This document shows, in pieces, positions 1-8,764 of a stretch of DNA of 64,000 nucleotides. The position numbers were made by a program, and so were the translations under genes. Source of the DNA: Mannheimia haemolytica (lineage in GTDB: Bacteria > Pseudomonadota > Gammaproteobacteria > Enterobacterales > Pasteurellaceae); the NCBI GenBank assembly GCA_900638155.1, contig LR134495.1, positions 1,364,001-1,428,000 of the forward strand, in the 5' to 3' direction. Positions within the stretch are counted from its first letter, which is position 1; every line of letters starts with the position of its first letter. The notes under the pieces are model-generated. The model was not told the DNA's origin. It saw nothing but the letters and a program-made list of their open reading frames with translations, and did no database searches.

Positions 1-1
1 G

Positions 2-3000
2 ACAAAACGCAGCGGTTTCCTGAACGGGGGTGAAATCGGCTTTACTATCGGCAGCCAAAAAACACGTCAAGAGAATACCTTAGACGGAGCAATCCAAAGC
101 ACCGCTCGCAATACGTTGGGCAGTGAAGGGGGCAATATTCGGATTCAAGCCGGTAATAAAGCGAACGTGAGCAATGTAGATGTGCTGATTTCCAACGAAA
201 AAACCGCCGTGATTTCAGGCAAAAACGGGGTAAGGGTTGAATCAGGGAAAGATGTTATCAACAGCACCGATAATTATGAATTTAGCCAGTCGGGCTTAAG
301 CATTGCGTTGAGTACACCGGTAACGGATGCGGTGCAATCGGCACGGCAATCGGTGCAAAAAGCGAAGGCAACACAAAACGAGAAACTCAAAGGGGTATAT
401 GCGGTAAAAGCGGCGGAGGATGCCGTGATTGCAGCACAAAATGCTCAGAAAGTGGCAGAAACGTTGGGCAATCTTGGCAATGCACTCACCGAAAACAGTG
501 CAGCGGCAGAAAATCCGGCGGTGAAGGTGTCGGTGAGTGTCGGTACACAAAAACAAGAGCGGGAAAGCCGCACCACCAGCGTGACTCACAGCAAAAGCAA
601 CCTGAATGGTGGCAATGTTGCTTTGATTTCGGAAAAAGGCAAAGTTGCGCTGGAAGGGGTGGATACCCGAGTGAAAGACACCCTGTTGCTTGACGGTAAG
701 CTGGGTATTGAATCCAAAGGTGTTGCGGATACTTATCAAAACAACACTAAGAATAAGAATCACAGTGCGAGTGTGGGCGTATTTATCGGTTTAGATAGAG
801 ATAGTTTTGGTATTGGTTTTGAGGCAGGAGTGAGTGGAGGTAAAGGCAAGGAGAATATCGAAACTGAAACGTGGCAGAACAACCAACTGCAAGCGGGTAA
901 AATTGTTACAAATTCTGCAAATGGTAAACTCATGCTGGATGCAACCAATGTCAAAGCAAATCATTGGGAAGGTGAGGTACAAGATTTTGAGGCAAGAAGT
1001 CGACAAGATATAAGCAAATATAAAAGCGAATACACAGAAGGCAGCGTACATGGCACATTGGCGGTAGGGACAACAGGAGTAAATGGTCATGTGGCATATA
1101 ATGGAGCGAAGTTGAACACGGCACAGGTAGAAAACCAAACCTCAATCGACATTGGCAAGGGCGGAATGGACGTTAAAGTGAAAAAGAATGCCCATTTTGA
1201 CGGTGCGGTAATGACCAGCCAAGCGGAGAAAGAAAACAACCGCTTCCAAGCCGGCACGCTGACCACCGGCGATATTGAAAACCACAGCGAATTGAAAACC
1301 CGAAGTGCAGCCATTAGCGGTGGCACAAGCGGAGTGAACCCGATGTCGGCATTGAGCTTACTGGGCAATAAAAACGAAAGCGAGCGAAGCACGACAAAGG
1401 CGGCGATTGGGGAAAATATCGCTATCACCCTCACCGAAGACCCAAATGCGGAAACTACGCTTAATCAGCTCAACCGAGATACGCAAAACGCCAATCAAAA
1501 AGTGACGAAACACGATATCAGTGAGGTGAAAGAAACACAAGAGCTGGTGAAAGGCATAGGTGAGATTGCAGAAAAGGCTTATCAGATTTACACGCATAGT
1601 GAGCGTGAAAAAGTGACGGAAGCGAAGCTGGCGTTGGGTAAAGCACAAGCTCAAAAAGCGAGCAAGGAAGAGATTGGTAAATTAGAAGCCAATTTAGACC
1701 GCTTGCAAAAAGAGTTTGATAAAAACTACGGCACGGGCAGTAAAACCAAACGAGCGTTGGATGTGGTGGCGGGCGCTTTACAAGGTTTAGCGGCGAAAGA
1801 CGTGGGACAAGCGGCAGTGGGTTTAGCCTCGCCATACTTAAATGCAGAAATCAAAAAGTACACCGAAGGCGACCCCCAAGCCAACCTGATTGCTCACGCC
1901 TTGCTAGGTGCGGTGGAAGCGGCTGCGACAGGGAACAATGTACTGGCAGGGGCTGCGGCAGGCGCAGGGAGCGAAGCGGCGGCGGACTTTATCGTTAAAA
2001 CCCTCTACAAGGGCAAATCCACGCAAGACTTAACCGAAGCCGAGAAACAGAATGTGGCGTTGCTCAGCCAGCTTGCAAGCGGACTGGCTTCGGGCTTGAT
2101 AGGGGATAGTACACAATCGGCAGCGGTTGGGGCGGATATTGGGAAAAGGGCGGTGGAGAATAATTTGTTACTGACAGATTATTCTAAGTTGAAAGGTTTA
2201 ACGAAATCAGAAACTGAGCAACATCGCAAAACAATCCAGCTATTAAAAGATAATGGAATTGAAAATATAGATGATTATGCTCAACTTTACGCAAATTGTT
2301 TATCTGAACAATGCCAAAAAAATTCATTAGATGAGTTAAATAAATCGTTTAATAGAGCTTACGACAAAATAGATGAATTAGCTAAATCAGGGCAATTAAC
2401 ATCTGATGATATTAACGCTATTGATGAATATGTGACAAGAGTTCGTAGTGCCTATGACTCTAAACGATTTAGTGATAAAAACTCTGGAGATGTTTATTTT
2501 AGTGGCTTAATAAATGTTCTTGGCAAGAATGAAGATCGCTTAAACCAAGCTAGATTATATGCCACAATTTCAGGCTGGGCACAACAAGGTTATAACTCTA
2601 ACGAAATTGAGAATAAACTTTCCACTGAAAATTTAGCAGTGATATTAAGTTCTGCTTCTGTATCTCTTAGTAAACAAGGGACTAGTTCTGCTAAAACCCC
2701 AGTTGTAACAAAACAACAGATTAGAGAAATTGTAAAAGGAACAATATCTATATCAAGAGCTAAATATCCTGAAACAGTCTCTCATATAGAAGACTCTATT
2801 AACCAAGGGAAGCCTTCGATTCTAACGATTGATCGAAAAGGTGCCGCTCAAAGACGAAAAGAGGCATTACAGGATATACCACCTAAAACAGGGTATGACC
2901 GAGATGAATATCCTCCAGCTATGTTTAAAGAAGGTGGTGAAGGTTCATCGGTTAGATACATATCCCCCAAAGATAATCGAGGCGCTGGAAGTTGTATTGG

Positions 3001-3058
3001 GCATCAGTGTAAACAGTATGTCGATGGAGATAAAGTTAAAATTGAAATTAAGGATTAG
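2..3058 (+). CDS. cdiA: CdiA/FhaB-type exoprotein, 3' part, with NucA/NucB-like DNase toxin C-terminus
   Basis: The reading frame is open from base 2, so the gene begins left of the window; 1,018 codons are visible. The first two thirds read as late filamentous-haemagglutinin repeats, then a charged coiled-coil-like stretch, then an Ala/Gly-rich pre-toxin region ending in VENN (bases 2153-2164, residue about 718). In CDI systems the variable toxin follows VENN. The last ~95 residues carry YDRDEYPPAMFKEGG and NRGAGSCIGHQC, which match the NucA/NucB deoxyribonuclease family (compare DEWP and NRGAGSWVGNQ in Bacillus enzymes). Inference: a two-partner-secreted surface protein that delivers a DNase into neighbouring cells. 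The cdiB transporter gene is not in the window. A SUKH-like immunity gene follows 2 nt downstream. The VENN boundary is clear; nuclease activity is inferred from motifs only. Confidence 0.9.
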   Translation, partial: TKRSGFLNGGEIGFTIGSQKTRQENTLDGAIQSTARNTLGSEGGNIRIQAGNKANVSNVDVLISNEKTAVISGKNGVRVESGKDVINSTDNYEFSQSGLSIALSTPVTDAVQSARQSVQKAKATQNEKLKGVYAVKAAEDAVIAAQNAQKVAETLGNLGNALTENSAAAENPAVKVSVSVGTQKQERESRTTSVTHSKSNLNGGNVALISEKGKVALEGVDTRVKDTLLLDGKLGIESKGVADTYQNNTKNKNHSASVGVFIGLDRDSFGIGFEAGVSGGKGKENIETETWQNNQLQAGKIVTNSANGKLMLDATNVKANHWEGEVQDFEARSRQDISKYKSEYTEGSVHGTLAVGTTGVNGHVAYNGAKLNTAQVENQTSIDIGKGGMDVKVKKNAHFDGAVMTSQAEKENNRFQAGTLTTGDIENHSELKTRSAAISGGTSGVNPMSALSLLGNKNESERSTTKAAIGENIAITLTEDPNAETTLNQLNRDTQNANQKVTKHDISEVKETQELVKGIGEIAEKAYQIYTHSEREKVTEAKLALGKAQAQKASKEEIGKLEANLDRLQKEFDKNYGTGSKTKRALDVVAGALQGLAAKDVGQAAVGLASPYLNAEIKKYTEGDPQANLIAHALLGAVEAAATGNNVLAGAAAGAGSEAAADFIVKTLYKGKSTQDLTEAEKQNVALLSQLASGLASGLIGDSTQSAAVGADIGKRAVENNLLLTDYSKLKGLTKSETEQHRKTIQLLKDNGIENIDDYAQLYANCLSEQCQKNSLDELNKSFNRAYDKIDELAKSGQLTSDDINAIDEYVTRVRSAYDSKRFSDKNSGDVYFSGLINVLGKNEDRLNQARLYATISGWAQQGYNSNEIENKLSTENLAVILSSASVSLSKQGTSSAKTPVVTKQQIREIVKGTISISRAKYPETVSHIEDSINQGKPSILTIDRKGAAQRRKEALQDIPPKTGYDRDEYPPAMFKEGGEGSSVRYISPKDNRGAGSCIGHQCKQYVDGDKVKIEIKD
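1960..2166 (+). repeat. Direct repeat, pre-VENN segment of cdiA (copy 1)
   Basis: About 205 bp that recur at 3777-3983 with only a few substitutions. It encodes the end of the pre-toxin region up to VENN. Such repeats allow homologous recombination to swap the expressed CDI toxin for the downstream orphan. Confidence 0.85.
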
Positions 3059-3060
3059 AA

Positions 3061-3645
3061 ATGAACTACCTAAATAAATTAATCAATATATCAAGTGAGT
3101 CTATCAAAAAAACAATAGATGTAAAGTTACCTCTTGAATTAAAAAAGCTTTATAGTATAAAAAATGGCTTTATTGCTTTTGAAAATACATTACGAATTTA
3201 TGATACAGATACCATGCTTAATATTAACAGATTAATTCAAGAAGAACTGTGTATAGAAGGGCTATTTTTTGGTGACAATTCCTTAGGTGATGGTTTTTGT
3301 ATCAAAGATGACGAGTTTTATAAATATGATTTCGAACTCGGAGAGTTAGAATTTATAGGAAAAGGAATAGAGGAATTTTCCTGTGTATTGTTATCGAAAT
3401 ATAATTATTATACTGGGTATAGCTTAGCCAAAGAGTGGATGGAAACCAATAAGAAATTGGAAGTAGATCATATTCTTATGCCTATAATTCCATTTTCTTT
3501 AGGTGGAGAGTACTCAGTAGAAAATTTAGTATCTTATTCAAGATATAAAGGGATAAAAATAAAGACAAACTTTTGCAAAAAAATAAGTAAATATGGTGAT
3601 GGAATGCAGATTAATCTGGAAGATGTATATAATTTAAGAGGCTGA
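3061..3645 (+). CDS. cdiI: SUKH/SMI1-KNR4-like immunity protein (CdiI)
   Basis: A 194-residue soluble protein beginning 2 nt after the toxin stop codon, with AAGGA just before its ATG. The N-terminal part (LPLELKKLYSIKNGF) and the middle (LGDGFCIKDDEFYKYDFELG, then a Gly-Ile-Glu-Glu-Phe segment) have the shape of the SMI1/KNR4 (SUKH) fold, one of the commonest immunity families paired with polymorphic nuclease toxins. Position and family both suggest that it binds and neutralises the upstream DNase domain. The cassette is AT-rich, unlike the GC-richer haemagglutinin stem, as expected for a horizontally exchanged toxin-immunity module. The SUKH assignment is by eye; the immunity role rests mainly on position. 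Confidence 0.75.
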   Translation: MNYLNKLINISSESIKKTIDVKLPLELKKLYSIKNGFIAFENTLRIYDTDTMLNINRLIQEELCIEGLFFGDNSLGDGFCIKDDEFYKYDFELGELEFIGKGIEEFSCVLLSKYNYYTGYSLAKEWMETNKKLEVDHILMPIIPFSLGGEYSVENLVSYSRYKGIKIKTNFCKKISKYGDGMQINLEDVYNLRG

Positions 3646-3667
3646 CATAAATTACAACAGCCTCCTG

Positions 3668-3695
3668 ATAGCACTAGCGCCCACGCTAGTGCTAT
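3668..3695. repeat. Hairpin after cdiI, dispersed AAGCGT-type palindrome
   Basis: An 11-bp perfect stem (TAGCACTAGCG / CGCTAGTGCTA) with loop CCCA, 23 bp after the immunity gene. It may act as a terminator although it lacks a long T run. It resembles the palindromes at 3746-3769 and 24960-24983. Confidence 0.6.
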
Positions 3696-3745
3696 TTAAT
3701 ATAAGTAAAAATCGGTTAATCTCATTCCAATATTTTGTAAATTTT

Positions 3746-3769
3746 GGTACGAGCGAGGACGCTCGCACC
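3746..3769. repeat. 24-bp dispersed palindrome at the edge of the orphan toxin module
   Basis: GGTACGAGCG-AGGA-CGCTCGCACC forms a stem with one mismatch. It lies 8 bp before the point where homology to the cdiA stem starts. The reverse complement of 24960-24983 is nearly the same sequence. Confidence 0.6.
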
Positions 3770-3776
3770 ATCGGAG

Positions 3777-3983
3777 GGGCGCAGGGAGCGAAGCCACAGC
3801 GGACTTTATCGTTAAAACCCTCTACAAGGGCAAATCCACGCAAGACTTAACCGAAGCCGAGAAACAGAATGTGGCGTTGCTCAGCCAGCTTGCAAGCGGA
3901 CTGGCTTCGGGCTTGATAGGGGATAGTACACAATCGGCAGCGGTTGGGGCGAATATTGGGAAAAGGGCGGTGGAGAATAATTT
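3777..3983 (+). repeat. Direct repeat, pre-VENN segment (copy 2, orphan toxin)
   Basis: Second copy of 1960-2166, offset by 1,817 bp. The frame stays open from GAGSEATADF to VENN and there is no ATG upstream, so this is a promoterless toxin fragment and not a full gene. Confidence 0.85.
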
Positions 3984-5169
3984 CCTTAGTGAACCTTCTC
4001 GTAAACGCTTTAATGAACTTGTTGCTAAAAAAGTAAGGGGCGAGCCATTAACCGAAAATGAGAAATTCGAAATTTTAGAGTTAGCGTATTTTGACCAAGA
4101 AAGCGATGTATTAAATAAAAAACATCAGCGTGGTGAAACCTTATCTCCATTAGAACAGCAGAATTTAGATCGATTTATTGACCGTTTTATTACAGAAACA
4201 ATAAGTGGTCGTTCTGATTATGGGCAAGGTCAAAAATATACATCTGGTACTATTCGGGAGATTGCGAATGTATTATTAGGAGAACAGTATCTAAATAATG
4301 TCGGTTATCACCGCAATTATAGTTATCCTTATGTATTGGGTCATACGGGAGAATGGCGAGAGAAATCGGCATGGAAAGCAGATGAAACTGTTTATCGAGA
4401 TGTTTTCACGGAATTAAATAATCGTCCAAACCTTCCGCAAACTTGGCAAGAATTGATGCAAGAAATGCAAAATGCGGTGGTAGCCAAGGGGAGAGGTCGA
4501 GTTCCAAATGCGACTAATTTCTCAATAAGAGTACCGAAAAAGGTTGCTGAAAAAGAGCAAGTTACGGTTATCCCTCCGAAAGGATATGAAAAACAGACCG
4601 CTAATTTAAGGGTATCGACAGGAGCGGAGAATATAGCGTTGTACCCTAAATTAAAAGACGATTTAAGAGAACAACAACAGGCTGGCTTTGATAAAGTCGT
4701 TAAAGATCTTAGTGTTAAACCGCAAGGCAGTGTTTTGATGTTACCTGATTATCGGCAAAAATTAGCGGAGGCGAAATCTAGTTTACCGCCTAATCTACAA
4801 GGAAGAGGAAATTCGGCAATTGCTCAAATTAATATTGAGGGGTTAGAGGCTAAATTTTTGGCTGGGCATAGTCAAATAGATAAAGCTCAAGGTAATTTTG
4901 TTGGAACAGGTAGAACAGAATTTTATTCCTTAAAACTACCTAATAAAGAAGGCGTGTATATAGATAGAAAAACAGACTCAGAGTATAAAATTTTCTCCAA
5001 TTTAGCAGATCAATTAGGCTCTAACACTCAGGCAAAAGGGCAGGTAACTATTTTTACGGAAAGACCAGCTTGTGCAAGTTGTTTAGGTGTCAAAGAGCAG
5101 TTTAATAAACAGTATCCTAATATTAAAGTGGATATTTTTGATAATAATGGGAATTTAATTAAACCTTAA
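3871..5169 (+). CDS. Orphan CdiA-CT with deaminase-fold toxin domain
   Basis: The frame is listed from a GTG at 3871 but is homologous to the cdiA stem from 3778; no good start exists, as in typical orphan CDI modules. VENN is at residues 34-37. Everything beyond is unrelated to the first toxin. The C-terminal ~65 residues hold DSE (369-371) and TERPACASC (PACASC 399-404), followed by QYPNIKVDIFDNNG. This pattern, an acidic HxE-like motif plus PxCxxC, is typical of cytidine-deaminase-superfamily toxins, most like the BURPS668_1122 type. Inference: a nucleic-acid or nucleotide deaminase deployed after recombination with the upstream cdiA. The middle segment (roughly 40-330) I do not recognise; it may be a cytoplasm-entry domain. 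The first motif has Asp where many deaminases have His or Cys. Confidence 0.75.
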   Translation: MALLSQLASGLASGLIGDSTQSAAVGANIGKRAVENNFLSEPSRKRFNELVAKKVRGEPLTENEKFEILELAYFDQESDVLNKKHQRGETLSPLEQQNLDRFIDRFITETISGRSDYGQGQKYTSGTIREIANVLLGEQYLNNVGYHRNYSYPYVLGHTGEWREKSAWKADETVYRDVFTELNNRPNLPQTWQELMQEMQNAVVAKGRGRVPNATNFSIRVPKKVAEKEQVTVIPPKGYEKQTANLRVSTGAENIALYPKLKDDLREQQQAGFDKVVKDLSVKPQGSVLMLPDYRQKLAEAKSSLPPNLQGRGNSAIAQINIEGLEAKFLAGHSQIDKAQGNFVGTGRTEFYSLKLPNKEGVYIDRKTDSEYKIFSNLADQLGSNTQAKGQVTIFTERPACASCLGVKEQFNKQYPNIKVDIFDNNGNLIKP

Positions 5170-5183
5170 AGGATAATGTAATT

Positions 5184-5552
5184 ATGGAAAGAATTGATTA
5201 CAAAACATTAAAGCAATGGTTTTTGGACGATGCATATATTTGGTGTCAAAGACAGTTTGAAAAAGGAATGATTAAAAAACATCACCACAATTTCAATGAA
5301 TGGGGGGGAGCACTAGATAGCTTTAGTAGGAGTTTTGAATTACCAATAGAAAACCTAATGATAGATGTTATTTTTCTTATAACTAATGCTGGAAGACTCA
5401 GGCTAAGCCACCAAATTGTTTTTAATAGGGTAACTAATGTTTTATCAAAATATAATTTGAGTGATTTGATTTCTTGCTTAGAAGAAGAGGAAAAACAAGA
5501 GTTTCTCTATGATTTGAATTTGGTTTTAAATAATAGAGAAATAGAGGAATAA
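5184..5552 (+). CDS. Putative immunity protein for the orphan deaminase toxin
   Basis: A 122-residue acidic protein starting 14 nt after the toxin stop with AAGGA in front of its ATG. It is probably soluble, with a Trp/Phe-rich N-terminal half and a Glu-rich C-terminus (CLEEEEKQEF). I do not recognise the family. Its place directly behind an orphan CdiA-CT, its size and its AT-rich composition make it the expected cognate immunity protein. Because it stays with its toxin it would protect the cell from siblings that have recombined to the deaminase version. Confidence 0.6.
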   Translation: MERIDYKTLKQWFLDDAYIWCQRQFEKGMIKKHHHNFNEWGGALDSFSRSFELPIENLMIDVIFLITNAGRLRLSHQIVFNRVTNVLSKYNLSDLISCLEEEEKQEFLYDLNLVLNNREIEE

Positions 5553-5662
5553 TCCTCGATAGCAGTAGCCTCCAGACGGGTGATAAACATTTGCCTAATA
5601 TATGAAAATTAAAAATGAACAATAGATTTCACAAAATCATTTTCTAGGTTGGGTTGAGCTTG

Positions 5663-7105
5663 CACAAAACGAGAAACTCAAAGGCGTGTATGCGATGAAA
5701 GCGGCGGAAGATGCCGTGATTGCAGCGCAGAATGCTCAGAAAATGGCAGAAACGTTTGGCAATCTTGGCAATACACTCAGCGAAAACAGTGCAGCGGCAG
5801 AAAATCCGGCGGTGAAGGTGTCGGTGAGTGTCGGTACGCAAAAACAAGAGCGGGAAAGCCGCACCACCAGTGTGACTCACAGCAAAAGCAACCTGAATGC
5901 TGGCAATATTGCCTTGATTTCGGAAGAAGGCAAAGTTGAGCTGGAAGGGGTGGATACCCAAGTGAAAGATACCTTGTTGCTTGACGGCAAGCTAGGCATT
6001 GAATCCAAAGGGGTGGCAGACAGTTACCGCAACCAAACCAAAGAGAAAAACCACAGTGCGAGCGTGGGTGTGTTTGTGGGCTTTAATGGCGACAGCTACG
6101 GTATTGGGCTGGAAGCGTCGGGCAGTGTTGGCAAAGGTAAGGAGAACAGCGAAAGTGAGACGTGGCAGAACAACCAATTACAAGCGGGTAAATTAGTCAC
6201 CAATTCTGCAAACGGTAAACTCTTGCTGGATGCCACGACTGTCAAAGCCAATCGCTGGGAAGGCGAGGTACAAGATTTTGAGGCGAAAAGCCGACAAGAC
6301 ATCACCAAATACAGCAGTGAGCAAGTGCAAGCCGACGGCAGTGCCTCCGTCACTTACGGCTCGGGCGGTGGGGCGACCTTTAATGCGGCGTACAATTCAG
6401 CCAAGTTGAACACGGCTCAGGTGGAAAACCAAACCTCAATCGACATTGGCAAGGGCGGAATGGACGTTAAAGTGAAAAAGAATGCCCATTTTGACGGTGC
6501 GGTAATGACCAGCCAAGCGGAGAAAGAAAACAACCGCTTCCAAGCCGGCACGCTGACCACCGGCGATTGGGGAAAATATCGCTATCACCCTAATCCAAGA
6601 CCCAAATGCTGAAAGCACGCTCAATCAGCTTAACCGAGATACGCAAAACGCCAATCAAAAAGTGACGAAACACGATATTAGTGAGGTGAAAGAAACACAG
6701 GAGCTGGTGAAGGGCATAGGCGAGATTGCAGAAGGCTTATCAGATTTACACGCATAGTGAGCGTGAAAAGTGACGGAAGCGAAGCTGGAATTGGGCAAAG
6801 TGGAAACCCGTTTGAGAAATGAGGGAAAAACAAAAGAAGAAATCGCTCAACATCCTGAATATCTTCAATTAAAACGGGATTTAAACGATAAACAGCAGAC
6901 TTTTGATAACGCCTACGGCACGGGCAGCAAAACCAAGCGTGCGGTGGATGCGGTGACGGCAGCCTTACAAGGTTTAGCGGCGAAAGATTCAGGACAAGCA
7001 GCAGTAGGCTTAGCTTCGCCATATCTCAACGAACAAATTAAAAAGTAGATACCCAAGCCAACCTGCTTGCCCATACATTACTGGGTGCGGTGGAAGCGGC
7101 TGCGA
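5663..7105 (+). pseudogene. Decayed third copy of the cdiA stem
   Basis: Homologous to 372-1925 of the first gene, entering abruptly at CACAAAACGAGAAAC and leaving at GCGGCTGCGA. Intact reading runs to 6612. A 134-bp deletion between two GGCGAT copies (1268-1273 and 1402-1407 in the parent) then throws it out of frame at about 6563-6568. Two short A-run losses follow near 6733 and 6768, and another deletion near 7047 puts a stop after the KK. No start, VENN or toxin remains. It is still long and similar enough to recombine with the expressed gene. Confidence 0.9.
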
Positions 7106-7217
7106 TAGTCATATCCACCTTGAGCAATTTTCAGTTCAAGGTGATGACCGGGAGCAGCCATTATTGTTGCAACGGTGGTATATTATTTATACTGAAGGAA
7201 AAGAAGCTGCAGTATAG
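7104..7217 (+). pseudogene. 3' remnant of an unidentified gene
   Basis: Directly after the cdiA homology stops, one frame reads 37 protein-like residues (DSHIHLEQF...QRWYIIYTEGKEAAV) and ends in TAG at 7215, 3 bp before an uptake-signal terminator. It is in a different frame from the cdiA copy. It looks like the tail of a gene truncated by the rearrangement; I do not recognise it. Too short to be certain that it was coding. Confidence 0.35.
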
Positions 7218-7219
7218 AT

Positions 7220-7285
7220 ACAAGCGGTTAAACTTTCTACATTTTTTTGCAATTTGCAAAATTTCTAGGAATTTTAACCGCTTGT
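7220..7285. terminator. Inverted uptake-signal pair, bidirectional terminator
   Basis: ACAAGCGGTTAAA and, inverted, TTTAACCGCTTGT flank a TTTTTTTGCAA spacer. It separates the rightward CDI region from the leftward Slam gene. Confidence 0.75.
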
Positions 7286-7298
7286 TGTTTTTATGGAG

Positions 7299-8711
7299 CT
7301 AGAACCGACTTTCAATAATTAAATTGATGTTTTTATCGGTGTAAGCATAAAGGCTCGGTAGGTTGCTACGGTGTTTGGCGTAACTAAATTGCAGCTTCGG
7401 CATCAGGCCGAGCCAGTGCCAATCTCGTTTCCAAAGCGTGAGGTTAGCACTTTGCACACGGTCATGGCGGATTCTGCCAAGATTCAGTTTTCCACCCAAT
7501 ATAGCGGTGTCTTTGTAACGTCTGTCAGTATAGCCAAGCGTGAGGCGACAGGAAAGCTCGAGGGCTTGCCATTCTCGTTGCCAGCCAAAGCGTATGCCTT
7601 TAGTATCAGAGCTATATTGTTTTAACTGAGTTTTGTCTCGATTGAAATCAGTGCCGACAAAGAAAAATTGTTGTGGATTGCGTAACCAAAGCAATGTGGC
7701 AGAGGCAAGTTTGTAGCTGCCGTTATAAATCGGCAAATCAAAATAACGTTTTTTGCCGTATTCCAATGCGGTGGCGAGTTGCCAATGCGGTGAAAACCAT
7801 TGTGCGTGTTCAAGTCGAATTCCGTTTGTCCAGCGTTCCGAACGGTGATGTTTCCAGCGTTTTTCATAAAACGGTAACAAGCGGGTGGTTTGGTCGGATT
7901 TTTTGTAAGCGTAGCCAAGCAAGGTGCGATTAGTGATTTCATCATAATCGTGGTTATCCCAATAAAGTTCGCCTTGGGTTTGATTATCAAAACTCACATA
8001 GTGCGAGCCAAACAGGTTGAAATCTCTCTGTAATCCAAACGAGTACTGAACGCCATGTGCGGTTTGGGGCAGCAAATTAGGTTGTTTTACATAACCGGTT
8101 TGTTCAATGTTCGGTTGTTTCGAGGTTCGATTAATATTGCCGTCTCGTACATAATTGGCTGAGAAACTGAATTTCCATTCCTGTTTTTTAGCCAGATGTT
8201 GCTGATATTGCTCAATTAATGCGTGAACTTTAGGCGGTAGATGTTCGGCTTTTTTGGCTTGTTCAAATTGTGCTTTGGCTTGATTAAGTTGCTGATCGTA
8301 CAATAGAGCAATCGCTAGCTCAATGCGTACCGTGTTTAGGTTTGGCTGTTTAGCGAGAATGGTTTGAAAGTCATTAATGGCTTTCGGGTAATTACCTTTA
8401 AGTAGAGCAATTTTACCTTGTGCATAACGCAATAAAACCGGGTCAATGTGGGTAAAATCCCGATAAATCGCAGTTAATTTTTCCATGTTAGCAAGCCTAC
8501 GACTATAAATAGCTTGGATAAGTAGCTTTTCGGTCAATAATTGATTAGCACGTAATTCAGTTTCGTTAAAAATAGGCACTGATTTTTCGATCTTGATCCT
8601 TTGGGGGGTTGTAGTTGGCTGTGCTGTATGCTCAAGATGAGCAGGTGTCGTATTCGGATCTCGGGCAAAGAGTAGTGTTGGGAAAAATGCCAGTAATGCA
8701 ATTTTTTTCAT
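7299..8711 (-). CDS. Slam-family outer-membrane translocator for surface lipoproteins
   Basis: 470 residues: a cleavable signal (ends LLFA), an N-terminal helical region with tetratricopeptide-like repeats at about 90-175 (YAQGKIALLKGNYPKAINDF, then a second repeat), and from about 185 onward alternating aromatic strands of an outer-membrane barrel, ending in Phe. This is the layout of Slam (SPLAM, formerly DUF560), which moves TbpB-like lipoproteins to the cell surface. The neighbour upstream in the same orientation is such a lipoprotein, so the pairing is the expected one. ATG with AAGGA 5-9 nt upstream. A hairpin at 8729-8750 separates the two genes and may lower Slam expression relative to its client. 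Confidence 0.85.
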   Translation of the reverse strand: MKKIALLAFFPTLLFARDPNTTPAHLEHTAQPTTTPQRIKIEKSVPIFNETELRANQLLTEKLLIQAIYSRRLANMEKLTAIYRDFTHIDPVLLRYAQGKIALLKGNYPKAINDFQTILAKQPNLNTVRIELAIALLYDQQLNQAKAQFEQAKKAEHLPPKVHALIEQYQQHLAKKQEWKFSFSANYVRDGNINRTSKQPNIEQTGYVKQPNLLPQTAHGVQYSFGLQRDFNLFGSHYVSFDNQTQGELYWDNHDYDEITNRTLLGYAYKKSDQTTRLLPFYEKRWKHHRSERWTNGIRLEHAQWFSPHWQLATALEYGKKRYFDLPIYNGSYKLASATLLWLRNPQQFFFVGTDFNRDKTQLKQYSSDTKGIRFGWQREWQALELSCRLTLGYTDRRYKDTAILGGKLNLGRIRHDRVQSANLTLWKRDWHWLGLMPKLQFSYAKHRSNLPSLYAYTDKNINLIIESRF

Positions 8712-8728
8712 TTTTTGTCCTTAAAAAT

Positions 8729-8750
8729 AAAGGGCTGTTGCCAGCCCTTA
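8729..8750 (-). terminator. Hairpin between lipoprotein and slam genes
   Basis: AAGGGCTG-GCAA-CAGCCCTT on the minus strand followed by TATTTTT, just before the slam ribosome-binding site. Reads as a leaky terminator or processing hairpin. Confidence 0.6.
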
Positions 8751-8764
8751 TCAGAAATAAAAGA

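Noticed and set aside
1..115. Treating base 116 as the start of the first gene
   Set aside because: The same frame is open to base 2 and encodes haemagglutinin-repeat sequence (SGFLNGGEIGFTIGSQK), so the gene continues left.
7673..7933. Plus-strand frames across the Slam gene
   Set aside because: Shadow frames; the minus strand gives a full signal-TPR-barrel protein.
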